Origin: Spinacia oleracea
Lineage: Eukaryota > Streptophyta > Magnoliopsida > Caryophyllales > Amaranthaceae
Direction: 5' to 3'
NCBI RefSeq assembly: GCF_020520425.1
Contig: NC_079491.1
Span: 44,940,027 to 45,004,026 of the forward strand
Length of the DNA: 64,000 nt
Part shown: positions 10,427-23,558 of the stretch, piece by piece
Position numbering within the stretch: the stretch's first letter is position 1
Layout of the letters: the number at the start of each line of letters is the position of its first letter
The notes under the pieces: generated by a model
What the model saw: only the letters and a program-made list of their open reading frames with translations
What the model was told of the DNA's origin: nothing
The model's database searches: none
Translations under genes and position numbers: made by a program

Positions 10427-11159
10427 GTGGTATCACGAGCCTCTTATTATTTTCATAATCTAAATTGCATGAACATGGTTAAATTATACAAATTTGCAAG
10501 GAATTAAAAGGGGTGATTAATTTTCGTAATTGTTAATTAATTGCAAATTGCGTTTATTTAATTATATGTACGCAGTTTTTCGGCATAATGTTCGTTACTC
10601 AACCAAATCGAGTGATTTTTGTGTCAATTCCGCATGTAAAAGGCATTCTAAAATTTTGACAAAAAAGTACTTTTCGCCGAAACCCAGAATTCCCAAATTC
10701 GAAGCCTAACAATGACTTTTCGAAGGTTTTAGTTTTCCGAACGCAAAAGTTTGTAAATTTAAGATGTTAAATTAAATATTTGCGATTCTTGTTGATAAAT
10801 CTTGAATTTTTGATTGACCTACTGTATATGTTTAACAAGTTTGAATGCCTAGCCTTGTTAATTATGCAATCTAATTTGTAATTATAATAAATTTGTTGAA
10901 AAATCGAATAATTTAGCATTGATTTGATTTTCATAATTAATTAATAATTTAATTAGATACCTATGATTAAAAACCACCATAAAAGTTGTTAATTTGTGTT
11001 AAATTTTAAATTTTTATGACCTAGATTTGAATCCATGTTAATCGAAAATTAATTAATTAATAAAATTTCGATTTTTCGCCCTAAAATTATGAAATTAATA
11101 TGATTTATTAATTTGTCATTAATTTTGGAAATAAAAGTTTTAATTTTATGCAATTCGCT

Positions 11160-11660
11160 CATAAAACTTGCACGCACAAAGCAATGGACGCTACGTGTTA
11201 CCCTTAAGGGGTGTGGTATAGTGCGGGCATGCGACGACGAGCAAGGGAGCTCGTCGCCCATGCGGTACGAATGCAGTGAGCAAGGCAATGGTGCGCGAGC
11301 ACAAGGCAGTAGCCCTGCCTTGTGTCGTGTGCTATGCGCGATGGGCGAGTGGGCAAGGGCGAGAGGCAAGGCAGCGAGCAGTCGCGTGTGGGCAGCAAGC
11401 GAGCTGCGCCACAGCGCGCACTGCCTCGCGTAGCGAGTGCGGGCTCGCGCGCAGCGAGCGCTTGGCTCGCGTGCAGCGAGCAATGCCTCGTGCAGCGAGC
11501 GCTGGCTCGCGTGCATCGAGCGCTGGCGCGCGCAGCAAGCACTGGCTCGCGTGCTTCGATTGATGCCTTGCGAGGGTGAGCAGCAGCAGACGCGACGCAG
11601 CACATAGGCTGCGCGCATCGTGGCCAGCGATGGCTGCGTGCGTGTGGCCTATGGCTGTGT
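11160..11660 (+). repeat. GC-rich GCGAGC/GCTCGC block in Copia-1 leader
   Basis: An abrupt GC-rich island inside a very AT-rich leader. It is built from repeated GCAGCGAGC, GGCTCGCGTGC and similar words in near-tandem order. All frames on both strands have accidental ORFs (up to 189 aa), which is expected from the lack of AT-rich stop codons, so I do not call protein. Copia-2 has an equivalent island at 31250-31790. Confidence 0.75.
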
Positions 11661-13199
11661 GTTGCGTGGTGATGTGCGTACCTTGTGTTACGATTAAATC
11701 ATTTTAAAATTTTAATTTGAAATTTTGAGTTCATGTAATTTTAATTAATTTTAAAATTAATAATTTAAATTGTTTTCTTGGATTTTAATTTTGAATATTA
11801 TAATTATGATAAATTTTATTTATTCTAATTATTTTACTAAAATTAAAAATCTTGAATTAATTTATATTCGACTGAAAATAAATTAAATGAGTGGATTCAA
11901 TTATAAATTTATATGAGCTTTAAATTTTAATTAAATTTGTATGTTTCCGGTTAGACTAGAAATACATTTTTATGTTTAAAATTAGTAAAGCATATGAATT
12001 TATTGGTTTAAGTGGGAGCCCTTTTTAGTCATAGACTCTTGATTAGGTCTACAAATCCTTTAAGGTTAAAACAACTTGATTAGAATTAATAAGGACTGAA
12101 TAATTGGTAGATTATTGGTGCCCTTGATTAATTGCTGCAAATGTTTATGTGATGCATACAATGTGTTTTAACTAACCAATTATGTGGGCCATTCATGATA
12201 ATGAATGGGTGAATGGTATATATTGTATATGTACTGTTTTGCAGGTTATGAAGTGACTAGTATGGCCCAAATAGGATAGAAAATATGGTCTGCGCACCAT
12301 TAATTTGAATGTAATTGGTCTAAAGCACCAAATTTGTTTTTCAATTTAAATATGGTCTGCGTACCATCAAATAGTTGTAATTAGTTTTAATTATAGCTTA
12401 TCCTATTTGAAGAAAATGGCGCCTCCCACGGTGAAATTCAAGACGAAGTTTCCATTTTCGAGACGGGCTTTGAAGTTGAAGCTTCAAGATGAAGTCGGGC
12501 CATACTAGATCACATTTATCTTATGCATGCTTTAAGTTATTTATTGCTTTAAATATGTCTTAATTATGCATGAGATTGTGGCTTGATTATGTTGCATGAT
12601 TAAGGATTTTAGTTCACTTAAAATCTAACCAACATAGTAAGAGCCTTAAGTTCCAAACTTAAAAATTGAGTTAAAAGGTGCCATGCCAAAATAAACACTT
12701 ACTTGGATATCCTTTACATCAATCTAGTAATAGTTTTCGCTCAGCGAGGTATTACTTATTGGTCCTAAAGGGGGTAAGGTACACAAATAATTGTGAGTAC
12801 AAGTTAGTTTTGGTGAAACTCAACGATATAAGTAAGGAGTCCTTTTATGTCATGGCAAAATCGATAGGTTTACCTAATAAGTTCTTAGACGTACCTATCA
12901 ACCAAGAGTAGTTTCTAGACTATTAGCAAAAAGCTTTTGCTTACCTAAAATATTTTAGAATTGAGTCAAAATACATAATGTTCTTAATTTTTCAATGATT
13001 TTAGGGTCTTGGAATCATTTTATTCACACCTGCCGGAACAATAAATTCGAATAAAATGCCAATAACTTATTGCATGATTGCTTTAATTTTCAAGTTATTA
13101 GTCATGATAAATGTTTAGACTTTGCATGCTTCAATGTATGTTTTAATTATTGTTTATAATTAAATATCTTGCACTGCAGTAAATCCTTTTAGAAAGGTA

Positions 13200-16100
13200 A
13201 CAGTAAATTTCCTTGATTGGTAGTGAATCCAAGAACGATTCACGGAAATGAGAGAAAATGAGCAATTTAAAATGTACGTTTCTTTTAGCAACTTTTATGG
13301 TTGTTTTCGAGTATCAAACTCGAATGGCGAACCGATTGGTGCTTGTGAATTCAAAATACAATGTAGTTTTGAGATCATAAAGAATTGAGTTTACACGCTC
13401 AGCTTTACCAATGGTTAACAACCTAAAATCTTTTACCATTTAATTCTCGAATGAGTCTAGTCCCTAGACATTCGAATAGATCGATGCTTAGAGAACTTTA
13501 GAAGCTTCTGGTAAAATCATCTAGTTGAAACAGAATATTAACATAAATGGTGAGAACTTTGTTGGAATGACATTGGACATGTCTAAACAAAGTATAAAAG
13601 TCAACACTAGAGAATTCAATTCTTAAGGCTATTAGAAAGGGTACAAGAAATAGGAAAACAAAGGAACAAATAAAAGGAATTTACAATTCCGTTTCTACCT
13701 ATAAGTTTATGTTTAAAGAGAAGTGACCTAGCAATTAAACTTCCTTGGTATCATATACCGCTTGAGGTTCTTACTTCGGTAATAACTCAAAATAATGGAA
13801 GCTAGGCTACACTAATGGCCTACAAGTGGGAAATGAAGCATGGCAATGCTACATTAGTTGTAGGGTCATCTAGTTTGTTTTAAGTCCTTTCAAAGGCTGG
13901 AACTTAATGGCTATTTTGTTCCATAATCAGCATACCTAAATTTCTGTTTTCAAACACAGAAAGACTCACATTCAAGAAAAACAAAAACAATGTTTGTTTG
14001 TTTATTTGAATGAAATGGTCAATTACGGGTTGAGTCAATATGCTTGATTAAAACAAACAACTCTTTAAAGAACTTTACTAGGTTCAAATCAACCCCTTGA
14101 TTTGAGTTCCACTAATCTTTGGCATTGTTGCTTAGACCATATCAACAAGTTAACATTCAAAAGCTCTATTTTGATGGACTTTTGAAAGTTGATTGATTTC
14201 TAGATCAATTTAAGACAACTAGTCTTACTTGTTGAGAGTAACAAAAGATATGAACTATTGTTAGAACGCTTAGACAATAGAGTTCAAAGCTAAAGAAAGA
14301 TTTTATGACTTTATTATTTCACATGGATTTGAGTGAATATAGGTTTATTTACTCAAATGTGATATAAGTTGAATTTGTTTGGCTAGTTCAAAGATTCAGA
14401 AGTATAAAATCCACTTGGCAAGAAATCATAAAGATCTAGGTTAGATCATGTTATTGATTACTTATACCAAGAATGATCATCAATGATTGTGTGTTGTAAT
14501 TTCACGATCTAGCTCCATAAGATATGGTATATCTAAGTTGGAATGATTGAAGTCAATTACTACTTGATTCGATCAATGATAATCATGAAGAATTTTTCCT
14601 ATAATTTCTAAACAAAATGCTCAACTACCACCAAACTAAACCAAATTCGTCAAAGCTATTGAAAAGTAATTTCAGAATATCTTTTCAATAATATATATCT
14701 AGAGAGTTGCTAAACCCAGTGGGAGCTTAGTGTTTGTCATTCGGCAAACTAAGACCCAAGTCTAGATATATGTTTCATTGTGATTTATTCAAATGAGACA
14801 CAAGGGTATTGTTTCTACCACGACTTTTTGAGAACATAATGTTTGTTTGCTCGAAATAATGTCCTTTTGGAGATTCGTTTCCAAAATGACAAGTGGGAGA
14901 AAATAGACCTCGAAAGTCTTTGAGGCGAACAACAAACATAAACGGACATTCCGGAGGCTTTTCGAAGTTCTTCAGAAAATCCGAACACTTATTCTTTAAG
15001 GACTTTAGAAGTGGCTTTAAAGATTAGACATCTCTTAGAAGACTTTACAAGTGCTTCAAGGAGAACAGAATATTCAAAGGACTTTTAATTGGCTATTGAT
15101 ATTCTATTGTTTGATGTTCTATACCCAAGTAGGCATAGTATTCAAGTAACTAGAGCTATGAGATTCTTCTATTAGAAAGTGAAGAAACATGGAGTTCAGG
15201 TCATTGAAGCTATGCGATTCTTCTATTAGATAGTGAAGAAACCTACAACTTGCAGTCAAACTATTATCATTAATAAGTTTGTGACTTGTAAGAAAGCTAT
15301 GACGCAATATAAATTCCCTAAAATGGTTAAAGGCCATATATAGACTCAAATGTTTTAGATGGTTAAAGGCCATAAAACATAACCAATGTTTTGATGACAA
15401 AATTGAAATTTTGTTGATTTGCAAGAATAGTTTCACACCTATTGGTTGCAAGTTTGTTTTAAACCATCAAACATGGAATTGTGTTCACACACAAAGCTAA
15501 ATTAGTTGCTAAAGGTTACAAGCGAATTCATGGCATGGATTGTGTTGAAACCTCATGCATAATCGTAATGCTCAAGTCTATAATTCAAGCAATGATTGCA
15601 TATTGGTATATATGGCAATTGGATGACAAAACGTATTCCTCAATCAAATGTTGGAAGAAACTATGTACATGGCATGTCATAGGATTTGTGGATCCAAATA
15701 AATACTTGAAAAGAAAAGCTAGCTTATGAAATCTAAGTACAGATTTAAGCAAGCAATTGGGAATTGGAAATGTATTTTAGTGAAACTAATAAGTATTTTA
15801 GTTTCATAAAACGTACATAATTCTTATAGATATATAAGAAGTTTAGTGGGAGTACGTAAAACTTAATTGGTCCTATGTGTATCATACACATATCTCTCTA
15901 TTGTGAAATAACATTCAAATGCTAATGACTTAGATTTGAAATTATTCATCAATGATGGGCCATGGCGAAACTTAGTGCATACTGGGTATTAAGATCTATT
16001 TACAAAGATCTTATAATATTGTTTTGGATTAAGTAATGGCATTTACTAAATCAAACACGAAATACTCCGTTGGAGATATTCGACCCATGTGAATAAATCT

Positions 16101-17200
16101 AAGTAAAGAATGTTTGAACTATGTATAAGCATTTACTAAGTTAAACATCAAAGGACCTAAGTAAGATTCTTAACCTATATTATATGTCAAAGAATTTAAT
16201 ATCTACTGAAACTAGAATGAGCTAAAGTTACATGAATAGAATTCAATTGGGAATTATTCTGCAAAAGAAATTTATCATGTATGATATAATATGAGGATCG
16301 CCAAAAACGTATCGTATGACTTTAGGCATGACGAACATATACCAATCTCTATTGATCTAAGTGAAGATCAACTAGATTGAGATCAAGAAAAACTTATGGT
16401 ACTTGAAAAGGTACATAGGATTAGTTCTTGATTCAAGGAAATAAAGATATGCTAGATATTGATGCTACACGCATAAACACTGGCAAAAGATCAAGAAAGA
16501 TCCCTTTGGAGTTAACCATTGGCAAGAACGAGCTATATGCATCGTGTTTGAAATGGCAACATGGATTGGAGACCATGAGTTGTTGCGTGGGAAATTAAAA
16601 TATTAATTTTTATGTTCTAAGATACAGCTGGAAAGTCTTCCACATAACTGTGAACTGCTTGGATAAGTAAATTTAAACAAAGCATCACTAGCAACCTAAA
16701 CAATTGAAGTAAAAGTACTTATTGCCTAAGAAGCAATGAAACAGAGTTGTTTATGTTAAAGAGTTCTTCATTGAACTTTGGTAGATCATATGTCTGTTGG
16801 CTTGATGGTTCTTCATTGAAAAATGCGTAGAACCACTCTTGTAGCAAGAAAGATTAGATCACAAAATAAACATACTCAAAAGATCTTATCATCATATCTC
16901 GAAGAACATTCGATGAAAAGGATATTAAGATTGGCAAAGCGTGATAACTAAACCTAGGCAACAAGTGAGAAGCAACACTCACATTGTAGCACTGGAAATC
17001 AAGCATTGGGGTTGAACATTTATCATATATGAAATGTATTTTCATATTCCATTTAATCTTGGTTTAGTATTAAATGATGAGTCCCTTCAATTTGAGGCCC
17101 ATGGTTGTAAAACATTGGGGTTGAACATTTATCATATATGAAATGTATTTTCATATTCCATTTAATCTTGGTTTAGTATTAAATGATGAGTCCCTTCAAT
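13200..17200 (+). pseudogene. Copia-1 gag-pol relic
   Basis: Heavily degraded Copia polyprotein in the expected order but with stops and shifts throughout. Recognisable pieces are a GAG-pre-integrase block (LWHCCLDHINK, about 14119-14151) and the start of reverse transcriptase (AKLVAKGYKRIHGMD, within 15481-15729, where the following MDVKTAF-type motif is already lost). A shadow of the RNase H end lies near 16700. No D,D,E integrase core, YVDD box or zinc knuckle could be found in frame. The nearest intact comparison is Copia-2. The piece is non-functional. Confidence 0.75.
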
Positions 17201-17204
17201 TTGA
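17004..17204 (+). repeat. 109-bp-period tandem duplication in Copia-1
   Basis: About 92 bp starting CATTGGGGTTGAACATTTAT and ending CCTTCAATTTGA occur twice (17004 and 17113) with almost no difference. The duplication is recent and lies just upstream of the conserved 3' untranslated part of the element. Confidence 0.85.
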
Positions 17205-17930
17205 CGATATAATCAAGATAGACTGTCATGACCAGTCCTGTGACTAAGAAATGTCTATCAAGTGAACTTGAATGTCTAAAGTTGAAAATGGTCCATGGTC
17301 GGAGTTTTCTATAAAAATGGACGCATAGAAAACATTAGACGACTAGAATGCAAGATGACTAGTAGTTCTGTTTCTTGAACTATGTGGACATGGCAATGTC
17401 GTAATCATTTGCATAGATACTTACTTTGGGAAGACTAGTATCGGACAGACCTATGAAACTTTACTGTAAGAGATGAAGATCTGTCATAAGTAAATTTCAT
17501 TAAAATTATTAGACACTAAATCCTCAATACCTGAGTGATTTGAGATTACTTGTTTGAGAACTGGTTGCTTTGACGTTGACCAACCGTCGCACCGTAAAAG
17601 GAGGCTATAAAGGCAACGCTCAGGTAATCACCTATCAAACGAAGTCTAATCTCAAGATCGCAAGATTGGGATTGTCCTCCCATAAATCGGGATGAGATGC
17701 TTAAAAGTTGTACAAGGCCACTCGGAGAGCTAGAAACTGTAAAATGCATGGCCGTGCTCGGATGAATCATAGGCTATGATTATCTGTTTATTTGATCAGT
17801 TGAACTCTGAAACCGAGAAACACCTCTGGACATAATAAGGATGACAACTCTTACCTTATGTTCAAGAGCAAGCATCGAGCGACAAAGGAATTAGGAAATG
17901 CACACTTGTCCCTAAGGACAAGTGGGAGAC

Positions 17931-19254
17931 TGAAGGAAATAATGCCCTTGGTCCAAGTATGCATTCAATGTTAAGTCTAATAAATGCGGTTCAGTATTAA
18001 TTAACAAGTTAATAATTCAGTGAGATCAAGTGAGCTGAATGCCTAGCTAGAGGCCGCTTCAGTTCAAGTGGAATTAATGATATTAATCCACAGCTTACTC
18101 TTGATTGAACCCGTAGGGTCACACAAATAGTACGTAAACGGATCAAGTATTTAATGACATTAAATAATCCATCTATGGATATTCGGAATTGGTGGATCTT
18201 GGTTTCAGTGGGAGCTGAGATCGTCACAAGCAAGAAAAGAATACTCCGGAAACGATGATATTACCGGAAACGGAAATATGGATCGTATCGGAAATATAAA
18301 TATTATCCAAGTCGTAGATGTTGCCGGAAACGGAAACATGGTACGTATCGGAAAATATTATCGGAAATGGAAATATTGCCAGAAACGGAAATATTGTTAG
18401 AATCGGAAATATTTGTTCGAAACGGAAATTAATTCCGGAATCAGAAATATTAAATATTGTTCGTATCGGAAATGAATTCCGGAACCGGGAATTTAATCGG
18501 AAGCGTATCGTACGAATAAGCATCGGACGAGGCCTGCCGGACGAAGGCCCAGCACGAAGCCGGGCCATCGCCCAGCAAGCCAAACGCGCGCCACACGCCA
18601 AGCCAAGGCAGCGCCCAGGCCCACCGCAAGGCAGGCCCAGCGCGCGCCAAGGCCATGGCTGCGTTGTGGGCCTCGTGGCGTGGGCTGAGCGCGCGCGCGC
18701 ATAGGCGCCCCTCGTGGGCTGCCGTGCGTGTGTGTGTTTGTGTTCATGCACGATTCCTAAAGCTATTAGGATTTGGTATATGATTAAATTCCTAATCCTA
18801 AAAGGATAAATTAATTAATTAGAGTTCTTATAGGATTCTAGTTTAATTAATTCGTATCCTAGTAGGATTCCAATTCCCTTTCCATACCTCTATAAATAAA
18901 AGCCTAGGGTCATAATTTATAGATACAATTGAAGTATTCTAAAGGTAAGTTTTTGAAAGAAAAATTCAGCCATACACTTGCTACACAATAGCCGAAAATT
19001 CCTAGTAACCTTAAGGGCGATTCTAGTTGGTCAAACTTGAGGCGGATCCGGACGTACTGTGGACTATCTACGGAGGGACGACACTTGGAGTCCTGAAGAC
19101 TTGTTCTTGTTCGTTTCGGGCGTAGCTAGGGAGGGCACGCTACAAAGTGTATGCACCTAAATTATGCTAAATGATTATGTGTAAATAATATCTTTCCTGG
19201 CATTAAGGTTTTTCCGCATGATTTATGTTTTGTCATATGTATCATAACCTAACA
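17931..19254 (+). repeat. Copia-1 3' LTR (1324 bp)
   Basis: Matches the 5' LTR at about 98% by eye. Its main difference is loss of one 18-bp minisatellite unit (GGAATCGGAAATATTGCC). It is preceded by the purine tract AGTGGGAGAC. The flanks GACC (9081-9084) and GACC (19256-19259) agree with a target duplication. Confidence 0.92.
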
Positions 19255-19537
19255 TGACCTTCATCGTCGACCTTCAATCCAGCTACCTTCAACCTTCAAT
19301 AATCAACAACCACTCATCTCCTTTGCGTAATCGACGAAGGCGCTGCTACTCTAAGAATATAGCATGCTGATTAAACTCCTCACCATCATACATCTTTGAT
19401 CTCCGTACATGCATTTGGAAAGTAGAATTGCAGATTTTTTATATTTTCGGGAATGAAAGTAAAATTGCAGATTTTGCTTTCCAAGAGTATCACCGGCTAA
19501 GTCCTTGCAATATTGGGTTTTTAATTTATTTATTTTT

Positions 19538-20805
19538 GGAAAAATTACTTTAAATAATCCAACCTTTCGACGATTTTCCGTTAATAATCCAACCTTTGGA
19601 TTATTATCTAATAATCTAACCTTTATACCCCATTATTTTTTATTGCACCCAAACCACTTGCAACCGGCACAACAAGTCAACACCTTTATATATTTATTTA
19701 TTTATTCAAAAAAAAAACCACCCTTCCTCAATCCTGATTATTTTTTACTTTTTGATGGAATTATTTTATTTATATTTCTTTGAATTAATTTTACTTTTAT
19801 TATGTAAAAAAATATTTCTCTCCATCCCTTTATTGTTTATACCGCACCACCACCACTACCCAACCTAATTAACTCAACCATCTCTGTCCTTCACCTCTCC
19901 TCCCCACCGTCTATTCTTCACCACCAACAAACAACTACCAACACCCATAATCAACCACCATTGCTAACACCCCTCACCTCCGAATATCTCTCTTTCATCA
20001 CCATTAAAGTGGGGTGGCGAAATCTAGCAGACATATAACCACACCCTCATCAAGATCAAGAATGGCACCGACCCTTCTCTTAACTTCCGCCGATCTTGTC
20101 GCTCATTTTAGTAGTGACACGGATGTTTCAATTATACATGGAGAATCTGCAAAACTAAAATTTTCACAATCAAAAACGCAAAATCCAACAAAAAAACGAC
20201 ATTAACCATGGTTCTCAGTCGAAGAATAGAACCCCAAATCCGTTTCCCCATACTAAAAATTCTGTTGAAATTCTCTTTAGTTTATTTGAGTAATTCTTCA
20301 TCAATTTTTCACTAATCATAAAAAAAAAAAAAAAAATCGGAATTTCACTTGAAGAGTCATAACTTGCTGGTGATTGACAAGAAATTAAAGAAGAATAAAG
20401 AAGGAATGATGATGAAATGGAGGGGAGGAGTTGGGTGGTGGATATGGGAGATGAGGGATTTTATTTTTTTAAGGTAATTTAAAAAATAAAAAAAGGTTTT
20501 ATAATGGATTTGAGTTAGGGTTCTGGTGGAAGAAGGAACGCCTAAAAAAGGAGGAAGGGGGAAGAAAAGAAGAAAGAAAAAACCAGGAAAAAGGAAGAAG
20601 GTAAAGCCCAAAAAAATTATTAAATATTTTTTTATATAAAAATAACGAATGGTTGCATGACACGTGTTAGTGACCTGCTATACCAGGTTGGTGACCTGTT
20701 AGGTGCAATAAAAGTTAATAGGGTGCAAAGGTTAGATTATTAGATAATAATCCAAAGGTTGGATTAATAACGGAAAATCGTGGAAAGGTTTATTTTTAAA
20801 TTTTT
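19538..20805. mobile_element. Mutator-related TIR element (about 1.27 kb)
   Basis: Inverted ends of about 90 bp. The left reads ...AATCCAACCTTTCGACGATTTTCCGTTAATAATCCAACC... and the right carries its complement (AATAACGGAAAATCGTGGAAAGG). The TIRs share the AATCCAACCTTT and CGATTTTC blocks with the MITE at 1037-1389. The interior is CA-rich on the left (CCACCACCACTACC) and GA-rich on the right, with no convincing transposase; short ORFs there are low complexity. The target duplication was not resolved. Confidence 0.65.
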
Positions 20806-21106
20806 TTTGATGTTTTCAAATATATTTTTTTCTAGGATGAAATTAATGGGACATAATGTAATTCTCTTTTGATAATAATATGAATAAAAATAATAAGTTT
20901 ATTTATGATTTATTATTAAGTAGGAGACTAGTAGTACATGATACATAATCCATCGCTAAAGTGAACCAAACAATGTGTAGAGGATTATAAAACCATTCCA
21001 AACCGTACCAAACACAATTACTTAGGAATGGGGATGTCAATCCATACCTCCCTGATATGGGTTTACAATCCATTCCATTCCAATTTATTGAACCAAACGA
21101 CCCCTA

Positions 21107-22015
21107 AGAATATTTTAGATGAGTCCGCGTGGTTGAAGATAACAAAGCATTAGAGTAGATTTATTTGCTCCTTTCGTGGATCCCTCACCACTTAACATGA
21201 TATTTAGCTGCTCAAAAGTTTTTGATAAAGAATCCATTTAAATCAATTTTTGACTTTCTTCATTCTGTAATTCCTTCGTCTTATAATTATTAGTCTTATA
21301 TGCACGTGATGTGTGCCAATATAATTAAGAAAAAAATTATTTGCATTATTATATCTTAACCTGAAATAAGATGGAGCTTTATAGAATGTCTTATGCTCAA
21401 CGATCTAATTTTATAAAACGGGAGAAAAGACTATAAGGGGGGCAAGAAACCACGATAGAAGCAGGTATAAGGCGGTCTGGGAGGTTGTGACTCTGTAAGT
21501 AGAGGGTCTGCTATCACGGAGAAGGTGGTTACAAAAGGGGGTTTGATAGCTGATAGCAGATAAATTTTGTACTCAATAAGAATTAAGGAGATAATAAAGG
21601 TTTACAAATTTAAGGGGGAGAGAATTAAGGGATTAGAAAATTTCGTAAATTACGAAGGAGAGAATCTAAAGATTCAAATTTAAGATGGTTGAACATTATT
21701 TTAAATTTTTTGTTGACTTTGGCTGTCAAATTGCAATTCTAGACTTCAAGAACTTTCCAAAGAGTTGTCATTTTCCTAATTTCGATGAATAACGAAGGAG
21801 TTATGGCTTATAGAAGATTTGTGCAGTTTTGCACCGAAAACTGACCGGGTTGCGAAATCCGGTGCCACCGGTTTTCGGTGTTTTCCAACTTTTTCTAACC
21901 CAAAAATTTGTAAGTATGGAATTAATGTATGCATTTATAACTGGTCGGTTTCTGAAATCTGATGCCACCGGTTTTGAATAGAAAGAAGTCTACTACAGCT
22001 CATTGTGCCGAAAAC
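21107..22015. other. Spacer, no gene seen
   Basis: No coding region is recognised. The part from about 21700 (text such as AACGAAGGAGTTATGGCTTA and the GGTGCCACCGGTTTTCGGTG repeats) reads like an old LTR retrotransposon sequence. It continues on the far side of the large insertion at 60106 (CGGCCGCTTTTCGGTG). It ends with AAAAC, the target site of the 38-kb insertion. Confidence 0.4.
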
Positions 22016-23477
22016 TGTAGACACCTACTTTTGTCCCCATTCCCGCAAGGGAAAGGTTTGATGATGAAAGCATAAAAACCCCACTTGACAACGCATCTCC
22101 TATAAAATAAACGAATCTCGATTCCCTATTTCATTTCACCCGAAACCTGCTATTTATGGAAACCTGCTAAAAATAGTAATTGCCGTAAAAGGTAGCTTCT
22201 AAAAGTGGCAAATCATAAAAGATAGAAACCTGTCAGAATTAGGTGTTGCACTCCAACGTAAATCCTAAATGAGATAGAAAACCGCGAGAATCTTATTCCT
22301 AATAGGATTCGGAAATAAGAGTTACGTATTAATTAAAATCCTAACGAGCCTAGAGTTCGTAACGGGCCCAGACGCATTCCGTCATAAAATTGATACGCGC
22401 TAAAAGACTCGAATTAATCTCAAACTCTACGGATTTTAGGAATCCGAATCTGACTAAACAAAACTGCCAGACCCTATTTTCAACGCCCAGCCCTGGGCGC
22501 CGAAAATTCCAGCGCCCAGAGCTGGGCGCCGAAAGTACCTGGGACGGATTCTTTTCCTAATCCGTTTCGTATTCAAAATCCTGAAAAACTATCGTTCTAC
22601 GCCACTTTTTCCTATAAATAGACCCCTAAGTTTGACGTGAAAAGGACACAACAACACATAATATATTCTGAGTATTGACTCTAAACCCCTTAGCCTAAGC
22701 CTCTCGCTGCGAAACTGTTCACGCGTTCTGTCGCAATCGATCCATAAATCGAACAGAACGTATCCTGTCCCATAATCGAGATTCGTTAAATAAAAAGGAG
22801 AAATAGCAAAGTCAAAGTGGTTAGTTTTCTGAGAACCGTGACGCACCTCTCAAGGGTGCGTCGTAATGTGTCCCTTTTCGATGATTTAACTGCTTTCCTC
22901 GCCCTTTTTATGAACTGTTAAACTAACTAATATGATTGTTCTATCACGCCTAACAAATATAATATTTTTGGGAAATCGGATTATCATGCTAGGTCCCTTA
23001 ATGCTATTTAAATCAGATAATCACGATCGAATTAGTATTATATGTTGCATATTGCTAAAATCAACTCAGATTAGTTTAATAGTTAACGCATGTCCCTTCA
23101 ATTATTTATGCTGAGCTAGTAAGGATATCCTGCCTCTGGAGTTATCGACGAGCGAATTACTCCTCTCGGTAGTTACAGTCCCCCGAACCCTCAATCTCTA
23201 CCTTGCGGGTGTATATTGAGAGATCCGCACACCAGGGATCACAAGGGAACCTACGGCCGTCGTGGTCAAACATAAGTGCACTCCCTTTATGTCACGATAT
23301 CCGGATTTTGTCAGTTTTTCTCATTGTCGTTAAAAACTGAATGGTGACTCCTATATTACTAGTCAATTGAGTGTATACTCACAGGAAATCCAATTACACT
23401 TGATTGAATAAAAAGAATCGTCACACCCACGAGGGACAGGTCACGCATTAGCCTCGCGCTTTTTCGACCCCCTCACA
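22016..23477 (+). repeat. 5' LTR of the large element
   Basis: 1462 bp. It contains a pair of palindromes, CGCCCAGCCCTGGGCG and GCGCCCAGAGCTGGGCGC (22483-22530), then a TATA-like CCTATAAATAGACCCC (about 22611). Ends in CTCACA, and the PBS follows after one base. Short ORFs inside recur in both LTRs but show no protein family. Confidence 0.9.
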
Positions 23478-23558
23478 GTGGCGACTCCACTGGGGATAGT
23501 GAAGGAAATACTCGTGCTTGTAGGTAATCAAAATAGCCGAAGGGTGAAATGATCCTAC

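Larger units (their letters stand above)
9085..19254 (+). mobile_element. Copia-1: LTR retrotransposon with decayed pol
   Basis: A 10,170-bp element with LTRs at 9085-10426 and 17931-19254, both TGAAGGAAAT...CTAACA. The PBS TGGTATCACGAGC (10428-10440) is tRNA-Met-like and the purine tract AGTGGGAGA sits just before the 3' LTR. The 5-bp flanks are CGACC and TGACC (one mismatch). The LTRs are about 98% identical by eye apart from an 18-bp unit. The leader (10427 to about 13080) and 3' region (about 17220-17930) match Copia-2, but the coding centre is shattered. Orientation is plus. Confidence 0.92.
8794..21106. mobile_element. Probable TIR element interrupted by Copia-1
   Basis: The left side (AGGGTCTAATTTTGGAATGG...) and right side (the complement of GGGGTCGTTTGGTTCAATAA followed by ATTGGAATGG) show inverted GGAATGGATT/AATCCATTCC motifs plus TTTGGTT blocks. 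This is typical of plant TIR elements with CGTTTGGTT ends. Between them are 8794-9084 and 19255-21106, separated by Copia-1 and holding the element at 19538-20805. The similarity is imperfect and no target duplication was resolved, so this is a suggestion only. Confidence 0.35.

Noticed and set aside
11049..11618. 189-aa and smaller Ala/Arg-rich ORFs in the Copia-1 leader, and similar ones at 31193-31842
   Set aside because: Composition-driven ORFs in GC-rich repeats; open on both strands and not conserved between the two elements.
15119..15451. 110-aa minus-strand ORF in Copia-1 with internal repeats
   Set aside because: It is antisense to the decayed pol. The repeats come from a local duplication (TTCTTCTATTAGA units), not from a protein family.
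22589..22846. 85-aa minus-strand ORF repeated at 59216-59473
   Set aside because: Lies inside the LTRs of the large element and carries no recognisable domain.
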